From Aphrocallistes beatrix (taxonomy: Eukaryota; Porifera; Hexactinellida; Sceptrulophora; Aphrocallistidae): a stretch of 64,000 nt of DNA. The stretch spans positions 4,859,925 to 4,923,924 of the forward strand of contig OY725488.1 in assembly GCA_963281255.1 (NCBI GenBank), read 5' to 3'. Under the pieces are notes generated by a model that ran no database searches, was not told where the DNA came from, and saw only the letters and a list, made by a program, of their open reading frames with translations. The position numbers were made by a program, and so were the translations under genes. Positions 10,030 through 19,403 of the stretch are shown here, piece after piece; the stretch's first letter is position 1; every line of letters begins with the position of its first letter.

Positions 10030-10860
10030 GGAAAGACTACGTACAGTCTAAACAATTCCATTCAGGGAGATCTTGAACATCTTTAGGCCGAGACATTTGA
10101 CATGATACCAAAGATCGCAAATGTTACACAGGATCCAATCGATTACTTCATCACAAAAGCCGATACCAAAACCAACGATGCAATCGTCCTGAGTACCACC
10201 GCAAATAGCGCAAGAGTCCGAGTAAATACGGGTGACCCTGATGACTAGGAGGTTTTTGAATAGGAAGACGATTTCAAGTTGAACTGAATAGAGATGAGAA
10301 TAGTTTGATTGACAGGTTTTCTGATGTTTTTCAATGAAAGTATCGTAATCTGCGGCTGAGGTCGAATTTGATTTCAGTTTATTCTCGTATATAGTGCAAA
10401 TGTGGCATGAATTGTATCCAATCCCATACGAAATAACCTGAGCAGTGTCGACAGCTATTGCAGGGCAAAACACTAACGGCTAAAACCCCCGCCTGCCTTA
10501 CCACTACGCATCTGGTAACACCCGTCGTAGGAGGCAACAATGCGACGAACATGAGAAGCCGATGGGTCAACTGATTGTAATATGTGTAAACGATCTCTTA
10601 AACTATCCACGTATTCTGCAGCCAAAACAAAGACTTCTGTGCTAAATTGAATGTTTTAGTGTCACAGGGAGGAGGCAAATTGAGGGAAGCATGATAAATA
10701 ATGAGTCCTTGGTATCCTGGGAGGACCACTCATCGATAATATTTTGAGAATTATCAGGTTGAGAACTGATAGGAACGTTTAAAATATCGCAAATAGATTC
10801 TTCATCACTTGATGATACGAAATCTGGATCTAGAACGTTCTTCGATGCCATTGGTTCAGT
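10030..10860 (-). pseudogene. Mutator-domain protein with PHD finger, dead and shortened
   Basis: Read from ATG at ~10851. An acidic Ser/Asp-rich start is followed by ASYDGCYQ (~10520), RSGKAGGGFSR and then YNSCHICTIYENK in a shifted frame. It then has an H-x-C-x-NYSH motif. The order matches the Mutator-like transposase domain found in animals (Asp in SYDG, CxxC, H...C). After an apparent internal deletion comes CAICGG...WILCNICDLWYHVKC and, in another frame, EWNCLDC, which is a PHD zinc finger. One stop and at least two frame changes break it. The transposase role is inferred from domain resemblance. Confidence 0.6.
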
Positions 10861-11544
10861 GAAAGAGCAAATTCAGGATTACAAATTATGATATATGAAT
10901 TGTTGTAACTGAAATATATTTCAAAATATTTATGAAATCTACGGATATTTTAACATCGTTGGAATAACTTGAATAATCATTTATGTAGTAATATAATATT
11001 ATTCAAATAAAAGGATGCTATTACATTCATATTTTGAAATGGATATCATGTATTTCATACAAGTAATTGAATAATTTTTGTATTAGTCAGTAATAATGTA
11101 AAGTCAAATTGTGAAAGAGACGGAAGCATTCTATTAGAGTCTCTAACTGAAAGTAAACAGTAACTACTGAGCAATTTAGAGCATTCAGTATAGAACAATC
11201 AACCAATACATCTTTACTATACTGAATCTAAAAATCACTGTGAGTAACCTTGTAAATATACAAATTTGGATAAATTCAGAAAAAAAATGAATTCGGCTGG
11301 TTATTAAAAATCGTCACATTGGAATAAATACGGAATAATTTGAAAAGATAATCAAGAGTTAGATTATACAAAGATAAAGGAATATAAATAAGGCATCAGA
11401 ATGAATTTTGAAATTTTTGATTTTTTTCGAATCTTAGCCCAGGATGGCCTTAAGTTTGAAACTGTGTCAAATTGACCGTGAAAGTGGCCTATTAATTTTG
11501 TGAGGTTTGGGAGCATAACAATGAGTAAAAATCAAGAATTGATT
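10861..11544. other. No recognised coding sequence
   Basis: AT-rich interior of the Mutator-like element between the gene start and the right subterminal array. Confidence 0.5.
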
Positions 11545-11797
11545 AGAACTAATGCCAACTCTCCCAAAATTCGAGTAGAACTAATAACAACCCTCTCAAA
11601 AGTAGAGTAGAACTAATGACAACTCTCTAAAGTCGCGTAAAACTAATGCAAACTCTCCATAAATCGAGTAGAACTAATGCCAACTCTCTAAAGTCGAGTA
11701 GAACTAAAGCCAACTCTCCATAAATCGAGTAGAACTAATGCCAACTCTCCATAAATCGAGTAGAACTAATGCCAACTCTCCATAAATCGAGTAGAAC
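11545..11797. repeat. Subterminal array, right arm of the Mutator-like element
   Basis: About eight units of CTCGAGTAGAACTAATGCCAAC type, inverted with respect to 9125-9320. The array is cut at GAAC (11794-11797) by the Ginger and continues at 16668. Confidence 0.8.
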
Positions 11798-12035
11798 TGT
11801 TGCATGAGAAATTGACCCCCATGGGAAAATGACTCCCCTTGTATATAGGAACCATGGATACTCAATAATTAGGGGAGTCATTTTCACATGGGGGTCATAT
11901 TCCTACGATAGGTGCGTGAGAAAATGACTCCCCTCTACTATTTAATGTATTGATCATCTTGGTGAATATTTAGTCATCTTAGTGAATATTTAGTATTCTA
12001 ACACACTATTACAACTTCCTGTGGTAATTTCCTAA
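11798..12035. repeat. Ginger left terminal inverted repeat
   Basis: Pairs with 16430-16667. It contains two AATGACTCCCCT motifs in each orientation plus TATTTAGT repeats. The segment TACAACTTCCTGTGGTAATTTC is again repeated near 12085-12110. Confidence 0.85.
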
Positions 12036-12115
12036 TTGGAAGGGATGACAGTTGCATCTAGAATATTTAGTATTCTATCACACTATTACATCTTCCTGTG
12101 GTGATTTCGTATACT

Positions 12116-12139
12116 TGCTACGGAACATGTTCCGTAGCA
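12116..12139. repeat. Perfect 24-bp palindrome
   Basis: Centred on GGAACATGTTCC between TGCTAC and GTAGCA, just inside the Ginger terminal repeat and downstream of the gene's stop. It could be a transposase or regulatory site; this is inference. Confidence 0.8.
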
Positions 12140-12314
12140 TACTTATCATGAGTAATAAAATAAAGAAAATATGAAAGTATTGCATATGTTACACAGTGTT
12201 GTTATTGTGTAAATAAACTCATACAATCTGGTACAATATAGTAATAAGTTTATTAACATATTTTAGTTTTTGCAACAATAAATTCTACAGATAACAAGCA
12301 TCATTTTTAGTAGA

Positions 12315-13601
12315 TTAAATACATAATTCAGGGTGTAGTAAGTAAAACACTGAATTCAGTTTCCCAAAAGTTGTGTTCTTCTCCCATTCTGATATTTTAG
12401 GAGACAGCAGATCATTATACTTGTACCAAACACCATTCTGGTATATCATTAAATAGAAATGATTGCCAATAGATAAAGTATATCCTGCCAATCTGTAGCA
12501 TAGGGTTCGTTCATTGTTAGCAATATAGATTGACTCATCAATATCACCCATTTTAAGTGTACAATTTGATTCAGAGATATGTCCAAGTTCTATTACGAAT
12601 ATTGTTGGTATATTTTGGAAGTGACCAGAGAGTAATTCAAGTTTAGATTTGTCTGACTGGCATCTTTTGCAATTCGCAAGAATCATCTTCTTATCAATGC
12701 AATCTTGTAATGTAGAGGTAACTTTAGTAAAGCTGCCGACTTGAAGACTAGCATCAAATGTATCACAGCAGCTGTAGCATTTAACCGTCGTAGAATAAAC
12801 ATCGTTAGATAGCCTGAATTTTCGAAGAAGTTTTATTATTAATGCCTCAGAACCAAAGAAATTATACTTTATAACTATTATTTCGTATGTAAGCGGAATA
12901 TTGATCAAATTTGCAATGTAGTGTCGAAGTTGATCGAACTTGAGGTCATGAATTAGTGACAAAAAATGTTCTCCATCTGTATTAGGTGTGAATCCGGTGA
13001 ATTTTATTGCATTCTCTATGCTAACTTTATTTAAACCAATCAGTGATATTACATTATCTGTCGAACAGGTGTTTACATGTAGGATATCGTTAAATTCCCC
13101 TTGCCAAATTGGACACAATTTTTCAAGTTCAGACGCGACACCGTGAGAATAGCACTCTTGAGCAATATCCGAGTTCGAGTTTAGTTGAATATCTTTTGTT
13201 CCCTCATCTTCAGAATCGATATAAATAAGTTTAGAATTCGAAATACTTTTCAGTACCACAGGTAATAGAACAGCCAAGGGGTAGTCACATTTATGTCTTT
13301 CATCTATTTCTATCTGACAAGTTTCGAGATGTTCATTATACCACTTGGAAACCAGGCAAGCAACCTTTTCTTTCAGACCATATTCAACTGAAGTCTCTGG
13401 ATGGTATGAAATAAGATCATTGAATTTCAGGTATTTAGATTTTTCATCTAATTGTCGATGTAAATTAGAGATGTAGGAGTTCTCTTTCAACGCATTTATA
13501 AGGTTTGATGCTGTTTATAATTTCCAGGTATTCATCATAGGTAGGAAGATTGAGATCAGATCCAAATATTTCTACCATCGAACCAATAGTGCCATCTCCA
13601 C
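12315..13601 (-). pseudogene. Ginger gene, 3' part: USP-like cysteine-peptidase domain
   Basis: The last exon starts at 13601 after TTTTAAG, in phase with the preceding exon (CGDGTIG). A one-base frame change near 13495 separates its first ~38 codons from the 391-codon open remainder. That remainder shows a Cys box TCSTDN (~13060), CxxC pairs YSCCDT and NCKRCQ (~12660-12770), and a His box GNHFYLMIYQNGVWYKYND (~12430). It ends FYLLHPELCI. The Cys...His...Asn/Asp spacing and the HFYLMIYQNG-WYKYND pattern resemble ubiquitin/SUMO-specific peptidases of the USP/USPL1 fold. Ginger proteins with OTU or Ulp1 peptidases are known; this assignment is my inference. Confidence 0.55.
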
Positions 13602-13863
13602 CTTAAAATAATTGACTAAGAATAAAATTTGAACGGATAGGTGTTTGAAACCTGAACGATATTTTAATTGTGTGAATGTTGTACACTTCGACTAAGGATT
13701 AATTGTATCAAATAATATTTTTTAGCATTCTGATTTTTTAAATTTGAATTTTTTGTGATATTTTATCTTTTAATTAATATGTACCTTGTACATCTAATAG
13801 CTAGCTAGTATTTCGCGGAATTTTATTATTTTTGATTCCCTTTGCAAAATATTACATACTTAC

Positions 13864-16274
13864 ATTTAGAGCTAGAGAAGTAGTTAGTAGTCAAGTCATC
13901 TACTTTCGAGTTGGAACATTCAAACGACATTGAGGAGGAAGTTGGCGAAGATTGCAACTACAGAATTGAGAATAATGATCTAACATACTGAAGTATCATG
14001 CATAGGGAGATTTACGCTACCGATTATTGTACACGTATACATTCGTGCAATGTATCAAATACGTAATTTAAATATGAAATCTGAAAACATAAAAATGTTG
14101 ATGATGAACCAACCAACCTTGCATTGTTTTAGCTTTTTGGATGCTTTTCGCTTTTGAGAATTCTGATTTGTCGATGTAGTCGATGTAGTAGTTTGAACGA
14201 CAGTGTGATTAGTCTAATAATTGTTATTTTACAAATCAATTGTTGGTTCTTTGATAATATACACGTAATATTATACATCTATTCGCTATCTCATAACATT
14301 TAACGGATAGCCATGACAGATACTTAAAATCGAGTAGTATTTTAATATTTGTGTAGATAGGAAAATATAGTACCTGTGAAATACGCTGCAAATACTTTTT
14401 GATGAGATGGAATGGCACCTTTTTCGATTTTTTCCCTTTCTCCTTATAAACAACAACATGGCCTTTTGTAACTCTTTGAACTGGATAAGGCCCAAAATAT
14501 TTAGGTTGTGATTTTGTCCCAGGCAGCTTTTTGTCTCTGTTGATATTACGGATAAGCACGTTATCTGACTTCTCGATGCTTGATCTAAGGAAAGAGTTAT
14601 AATAAATACTGAGTCTACAATTTATGTTATCCGTGCTTATTTTAACAACTCTATGTATCAGATCTGTCCGAAAATTCGGAAATTCCGTAATTGAGTAAAT
14701 GTATTTTTAGTAAATTAAGATATCTCCTTTCGTTATTTTACTTAGTTTTCATTTACATAATCATTGCACAAATGTAAGTAATTAAATTTATTAGAGATAT
14801 TTTAACTTATATAAAAGAAAAACAAACCTCTTACGATGAATCATATTTGTACGTGCATTTCCATATTCACTATTTCTGTGGGAGTCCATACTTTCTATCC
14901 ACTCTAATGAATCAGAGGGCACTGTATACGAGTTTTCACTTCTTTCAGAGTCATTATTTTCAATAGCATCATCAGAACTTGAATTTCCATCTAGTTCTAA
15001 GCCACTTGTACTAAAGAGATAAGCCGGATTGCAATCTCGACCAAACATTAATCTAAATGGGGTCATCTTAGTCGATTTTTTGAGGTGTGTGTTTGCAGCT
15101 AAGCATGCCTCGTCCAGCCGTTGTGTCCATTCAATGTCTACGTCGTTGCGAAACTTTTCGATTTTGCTAAATAAATATAAGTTATTGAATTGTTATCCAA
15201 GAAACTTCTATCTAAAAATATTCAATTACTACCATTTCAAGATCTTATTTCCTGCTTCCACTAGGCCATTACTCTGTGGGTGATACGCTGCTGTTGATCG
15301 GTTGTCTACTTTTAGAATTTCATGGAATTGTTTGAACTCCTACAAACAAATACTTTCAAATAACTTTTTTCACAACTAGACTATGGTGGTAACATTATTA
15401 TCCGAAAAGTGGTATTTACCAACCTTACTCTGAAATTCTGGACCTTGATCATGCTGAATGATTTCAGGGATGCCAAGTGTTAAGTATATAGAACGTAGCT
15501 TGTCAATTACTTCTTTAGTGCACTTCGATTTCAGCGGTCTTGCTATTATACATATTTAGATAAATAACAAACGGCAACTAATAGATGCAAATAGCCATTC
15601 ATGAGTCATTGGCAGGTTACAGATTAAGTCCATTCCGATATGTTGCCATGGCCTTTCTGGAGGTGGTATAGGTTGGAGTAGACGATTTGTATTCGTATTT
15701 GGATCCCTTTCCTTTTGGCATTTATCACAACTTTTTACCTATACGAAAAGATCACTCAATAGTACACTTTTTAAAGATATGCATTGGAAACTTCACACAA
15801 TGTATCACCTGATTTCGAAATTGTATATAGCATCTAGAATTACAGCCCTAACTAACAATTGTTTTAAAATTAACATACTACTTACATAGCTTCTAACTTG
15901 CTCGCACATTCCAGTCCAATAGTATTCTCTGCGAATATTGTTGAGTGTAGCATTCTGGCCAGGATGATCTGAATCATGGTACAGCTGGAGTATAGTCGCT
16001 ATTTCTGTTTTCAGTGGGCATTTTTTTAAATGTTCACTCCCATCTGGAAACATCACTTTCTGTACCAATAGAAAGAATAAAACCTTCCAAAAAGTAGATT
16101 AAGTAGATAATTATATTGTTTACTTACCTGATAAAGAATATTATTTTCTCCACTTATCCGAAATTTAAGTGATTTCCTTCGAAAGTTTCGCTTGAGAGCC
16201 TTGCTTTTGAAGGAATCAGGATATTTTTGGTACAATAAATAATCCTTAAGTTCTTCATATTCTGTTAACTCCAT
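13864..16274 (-). pseudogene. Ginger integrase, eight exons, with indels in exon 3
   Basis: Exons by GT-AG borders: 16128-16274 (ATG), 15886-16059, 15424-15738, 15233-15339, 14828-15166, 14374-14584, 14118-14213 and 13864-13957. Every phase joins correctly. Domains in order: N-terminal linker; H2C2 zinc finger (YHDSDHPG... then SCDKCQ across an intron); DDE core with WQHIGMDL, IQHDQGPEF and SNGLVEAGNK; TPFRLMFGR; an acidic insert; a GPY/F module (KYFGPYPVQRV). All three catalytic residues are present. In exon 3 (~15600-15640) one extra base and then two extra bases put a stop between the first and second Asp, yet restore phase. It may be dead or an assembly error. Confidence 0.85.
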
Positions 16275-16429
16275 TAGCAAAAATGTCAAATTGATCAAGG
16301 GGATTATAAAATGTGTGTATAGTATATATAGTATTAATAATTGAATCACTATCTTGCATGCAGCCACACACATGTGTGGTTTGAGTCACAGTAGAATAGT
16401 AGTAGAATAGAATTGTCATCCATTCCAAT

Positions 16430-16667
16430 TACGAAATCACCACAGGAAGTTGTAATAGTGTGATAGAATACTAAATATTCACTAAGATGACTAAATATTC
16501 ACCAAGATGATCAATACATTAAATAGTCGAGGGGAGTCATTTTCTCACGCACCTATCGTAGGAATATGACCCCCATGTGAAAATGACTCCCCCTAATTAT
16601 TAAGTATCCATGGTTCCTATATACAAGGGGAGTCATTTTCCTATGGGGGTCAATTTCTCATGCAACA
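16430..16667. repeat. Ginger right terminal inverted repeat
   Basis: Inverse of 11798-12035 with a few mismatches, ending TCTCATGCAACA and followed by the GAAC duplication. The gene's ATG lies ~155 bp inside it, so a promoter should be in or next to this repeat. Confidence 0.85.
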
Positions 16668-16712
16668 GAACAAATGCCAAGTCTCCATAAATCGAGTAGA
16701 ACTAATGCCAAC

Positions 16713-17366
16713 CAAGGTTGAGTCAAATCAATTTGATTTGAAAAAAACTTCATTTTTTGATTTGATTTGATTGAGTTGGTTAATAAGAAATGATTGAGTT
16801 GATTGATCTGAATGTTGTCATTGGATGAAATAAAATGATCTGAATGATCTGAAATTTCATTTAAATTAATTGAATTGAATTGAATTGATTTGATTTGAAC
16901 TGATTATAATTGATTCGAGTTATCTGAATTGATTTTTATTTGAATGACCGTATATACTCGAATAGTTGCCGGCCCTCGAAACATCCCCCTCCAAAAAGAA
17001 GGTTCTAAATTTCTTGGTTCACTCGTACGGTTATATTTATCGAAAGCTCTCTTGCATATGTATTGTGAAACATTTATTTTTCTTCAGGGGCTAAATGCTA
17101 AATGGGGCTAAAAATTATTTACGGTATCTGAATTGAATTAAATTGAATTGATTTGAATTGATTTGATTTGAATTGAATTGAATTGAGTCGAATTGAATTG
17201 AGTCGAATTGATTGATTTGAATTTAATTGAATGTTTAAAATGAATGAGCTGAACGATCTGAATAAGCGGAAATGATTGAATTGATTGATCTGGTGTGTTT
17301 TATGTAAATGATCAGATGCAATATTACAAGAAAATAATTCAAATCATTGAGTTTGACACAACCTTG
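16713..17366. mobile_element. hAT-type MITE made of TTGAATTGA repeats
   Basis: Terminal repeats CAAGGTTGAGTCAAA and TTTGACACAACCTTG, with the exact 8-bp duplication ATGCCAAC at 16705-16712 and 17367-17374. The target is the Mutator-like subterminal array. The interior is mostly GAATTGAATTGATTTGA and inverted counterparts. Confidence 0.85.
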
Positions 17367-17730
17367 ATGCCAACTCTCCATAAATCGAGTAGAACTAATG
17401 CCAATTCTCCATAAATCGAGTAGAACTAATGCCAACTCTCCATAAATCGAGTAGAACTAATGCCAACTCTCCAAATTCGCACTAATTCCTGCACCTCTCA
17501 AAAAATGATGACACATCACTTTGTTATGACGTCATCATTACTCATCAAAATCTGAAAATTGATAATCTGGTGATTTTTCGTGGGATATAGATTATAAAAG
17601 TAGGACACACGTATTTAGGGATGTTATCTCCCTTATAATTAACCAAAGTGACTTCAGGCGACCGAAGGGAGCCTCCGGCGGGCACTTTGTGTCCACCAGC
17701 CGCGCAGCGGAAGCAAGCAAAGCGCGCTTG

Positions 17731-17777
17731 TTGATATTAAAACTCGATTAATATATCTATCTATCTATATATATATA
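17731..17777. repeat. CBU junction: TATTAAAACTCGATTAAT + (TATC)n(TA)n
   Basis: Joins the tail of one forward CBU to the head of the next, showing that units can lie head-to-tail. Confidence 0.75.
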
Positions 17778-18256
17778 TGTAACGAATTGATTGAAGAAAC
17801 TGTCATGCCCAGAAAGCTGATTTTTGGCATGTAGGAGTTTTTTGGCTATGGCTCCAGTAACTTTTGAGCTCAGATGAAAATGTCGACTCATCATAGAATT
17901 ATGACGTCATTGTCACAATTTTAAAAGTTAAGCAATACACTTATTCGAGCATAACCTAGCCATTATAGGAGATAGAAGCCTGAAATTTTAATATAATATG
18001 TACACTAACATACCTCACATATGATGCAACTAATATCAAAAATGATGACTCATCACTCTGTTATGACGTCATCATTACGTATCAAAAATTTTGTGATTTT
18101 TCGTGCGATATCGATTATAGCACTAGGACAGACGTACTTAGAGATGTTATTTCCCTTATAATTAATCAATGGTGACCACAGGCGCCCAAAGGGCGCCTCC
18201 GGCAGACACAAAGTGTCCGCCAGCCGCGCAGCGCAAGCAAGCGAAGCGCGTTTGTA
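17778..18256 (+). mobile_element. CBU copy 5 (forward), compact
   Basis: Full head-to-tail copy of ~480 bp with both CRE-type sites and the hairpin tail (GGCGCCCAAAGGGCGCC, then GCAGACACAAAGTGTCCGC). Directly joined to gypsy sequence at 18257. Confidence 0.85.
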
Positions 18257-19115
18257 GAATTGAAACTAGACGAGGGAGCAGCAATTGTGCAGCAGACTAC
18301 CTTAGCAGGAGTTCGGTAGTGTTCGATTCTGAAGTGAACGATGAAGCCGAGCATTTTGAACGGCATATTTACGCCTTGACAGGAGATAGAGACGGATTTA
18401 GGGAAAGGGTTAGAGAGGAAGAGGCCAAAGATTGTGAGTCGTCGGACGCGATTAGGCAACTGAGAGAGAAAGGTCAAGTAGGAGAAGGGCAATTGAGGAA
18501 GCATGATGGTTGGGTGGTGAGAGATGGATTATTGTGTCGTTTCGGTGCGCTGTTTGTCCCTCGCTCTCTTAGAGAAAGGACTTTGGATCTCGTGCACGGA
18601 CAGTCTCATCCTGGAGTGCATCGGACATACGAGTTGCTCAAACCTCGGTTCTTTTGGAGAGGGATGGTGAACGATGATGAGAGGTTTTGCAGGAGTTGTT
18701 TAGTGTGCCTTAGGAATAAGCGATCTTCGAGTGGGAAGCAGCCCTTGATCCCTATTAATGCGTGCCAGCGTCCTCGGGCAATGGTGTCGTTCGATATTGC
18801 TACTCTACCTTGGGCGGCGGGGGACTTTCGTTACGTTCTGATTATGGTAGATTTATTCTCAGAATTTGCTGAGGCTATGCCGTTGCGGAGTCAAAATGCG
18901 AAGAGCGTGGTAAAAGCTTTTATGGATGGATGAGTATTGTGGCATGGCTACCCCCAAGTTCTCCTCTCTGATCAAGGTCGAAATGTGGATGGTGCGAGGG
19001 TACGCGAAGTATGCGAAGAGTTAGGAATTGAAAAGCGGAGGTCTAGTCCATATCACCCATAAGGGGACGGACAAGCAGAGAGAACGGTGCAAACGTTCAA
19101 GTTTGGTCTTGTCAA
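18257..19115 (+). pseudogene. Ty3/gypsy pol fragment (RNase H end + integrase)
   Basis: Begins with an RNase H C-terminal motif (NCAADYLSR). Then follow an integrase H2C2 finger (HGQSHPGVH...CRSCLVC, ~18592-18710), the first catalytic Asp in SFDIATLPW (~18790), LLSDQGRN (~18960) and GQAERTVQTFK (~19075). Stops at 18931 and 19059 break the frame. No LTR is visible. Base composition is clearly more GC-rich than the surroundings. The 5' border coincides exactly with the CBU tail. Confidence 0.88.
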
Positions 19116-19335
19116 AATTAAATATGGCGAGCGATAGCTATTTAATTGGCAAACAATTATTAAAACGCACGTTAGCTAATTTTTTTCTAATACAAATATC
19201 CAAAATATGACAATTCTTTTATACCCGTTAATATCGAAGTAAACCGTTGATTTTTTTAATTCTAGTTGTTAATTATCGAGATTACTCATATAGAAGCTTG
19301 AGAACTATCTGAATTAGGGATAGTATGTATATTAA

Positions 19336-19336
<1 letters not shown>

Positions 19337-19402
<66 letters not shown>
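19337..19402. repeat. (TG)n microsatellite
   Basis: Pure dinucleotide run of about 33 repeats. Confidence 0.95.

Positions 19403-19403
<1 letters not shown>

Larger units (their letters stand above)
11798..16667 (-). mobile_element. Ginger DNA transposon, complete ends
   Basis: 4870 bp. Terminal inverted repeats of about 240 bp start TGTTGCATGAGAAATTGACC, and the 4-bp duplication GAAC occupies 11794-11797 and 16668-16671. Ginger elements encode a gypsy-type integrase, begin TGT and make 4-bp duplications, all seen here. The single split gene is on the minus strand. The terminal repeats carry repeated GACTCCCC and CCCCCATG motifs. Confidence 0.88.
9110..17499. mobile_element. Mutator-like element carrying two later insertions
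   Basis: Ends share ATTAGTGCGAATTTGGAGAG in inverted orientation (left ~9122, right ~17480), starting GAGG/GAGAGG. The 8-bp duplication AAAAAATG flanks it. Removing the Ginger (11798-16667) and the hAT MITE (16713-17366) leaves about 2.9 kb. That remnant has a Mutator-domain coding piece (10030-10860), which supports the superfamily call. The Mutator superfamily makes 8-11 bp duplications. Confidence 0.65.
8914..17730 (+). mobile_element. CBU copy 4 (forward), split by an 8.4-kb insertion
   Basis: The unit runs from the gap to 9109 and resumes at 17500 with AAAAAATGATGACACATCAC. It ends in the GC-rich tail at ~17730. AAAAAATG is duplicated at 9102-9109 and 17500-17507 around the insertion. 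The right tail is followed directly by GATATTAAAACTCGATTAAT and the next CBU. Confidence 0.8.

Noticed and set aside
12116..12139. p53 response element
   Set aside because: Half-site match alone in a transposon end is not evidence of p53 control.
18257..19115. Complete gypsy retrotransposon
   Set aside because: No LTRs, primer site, gag or protease found on either side; only a pol fragment.
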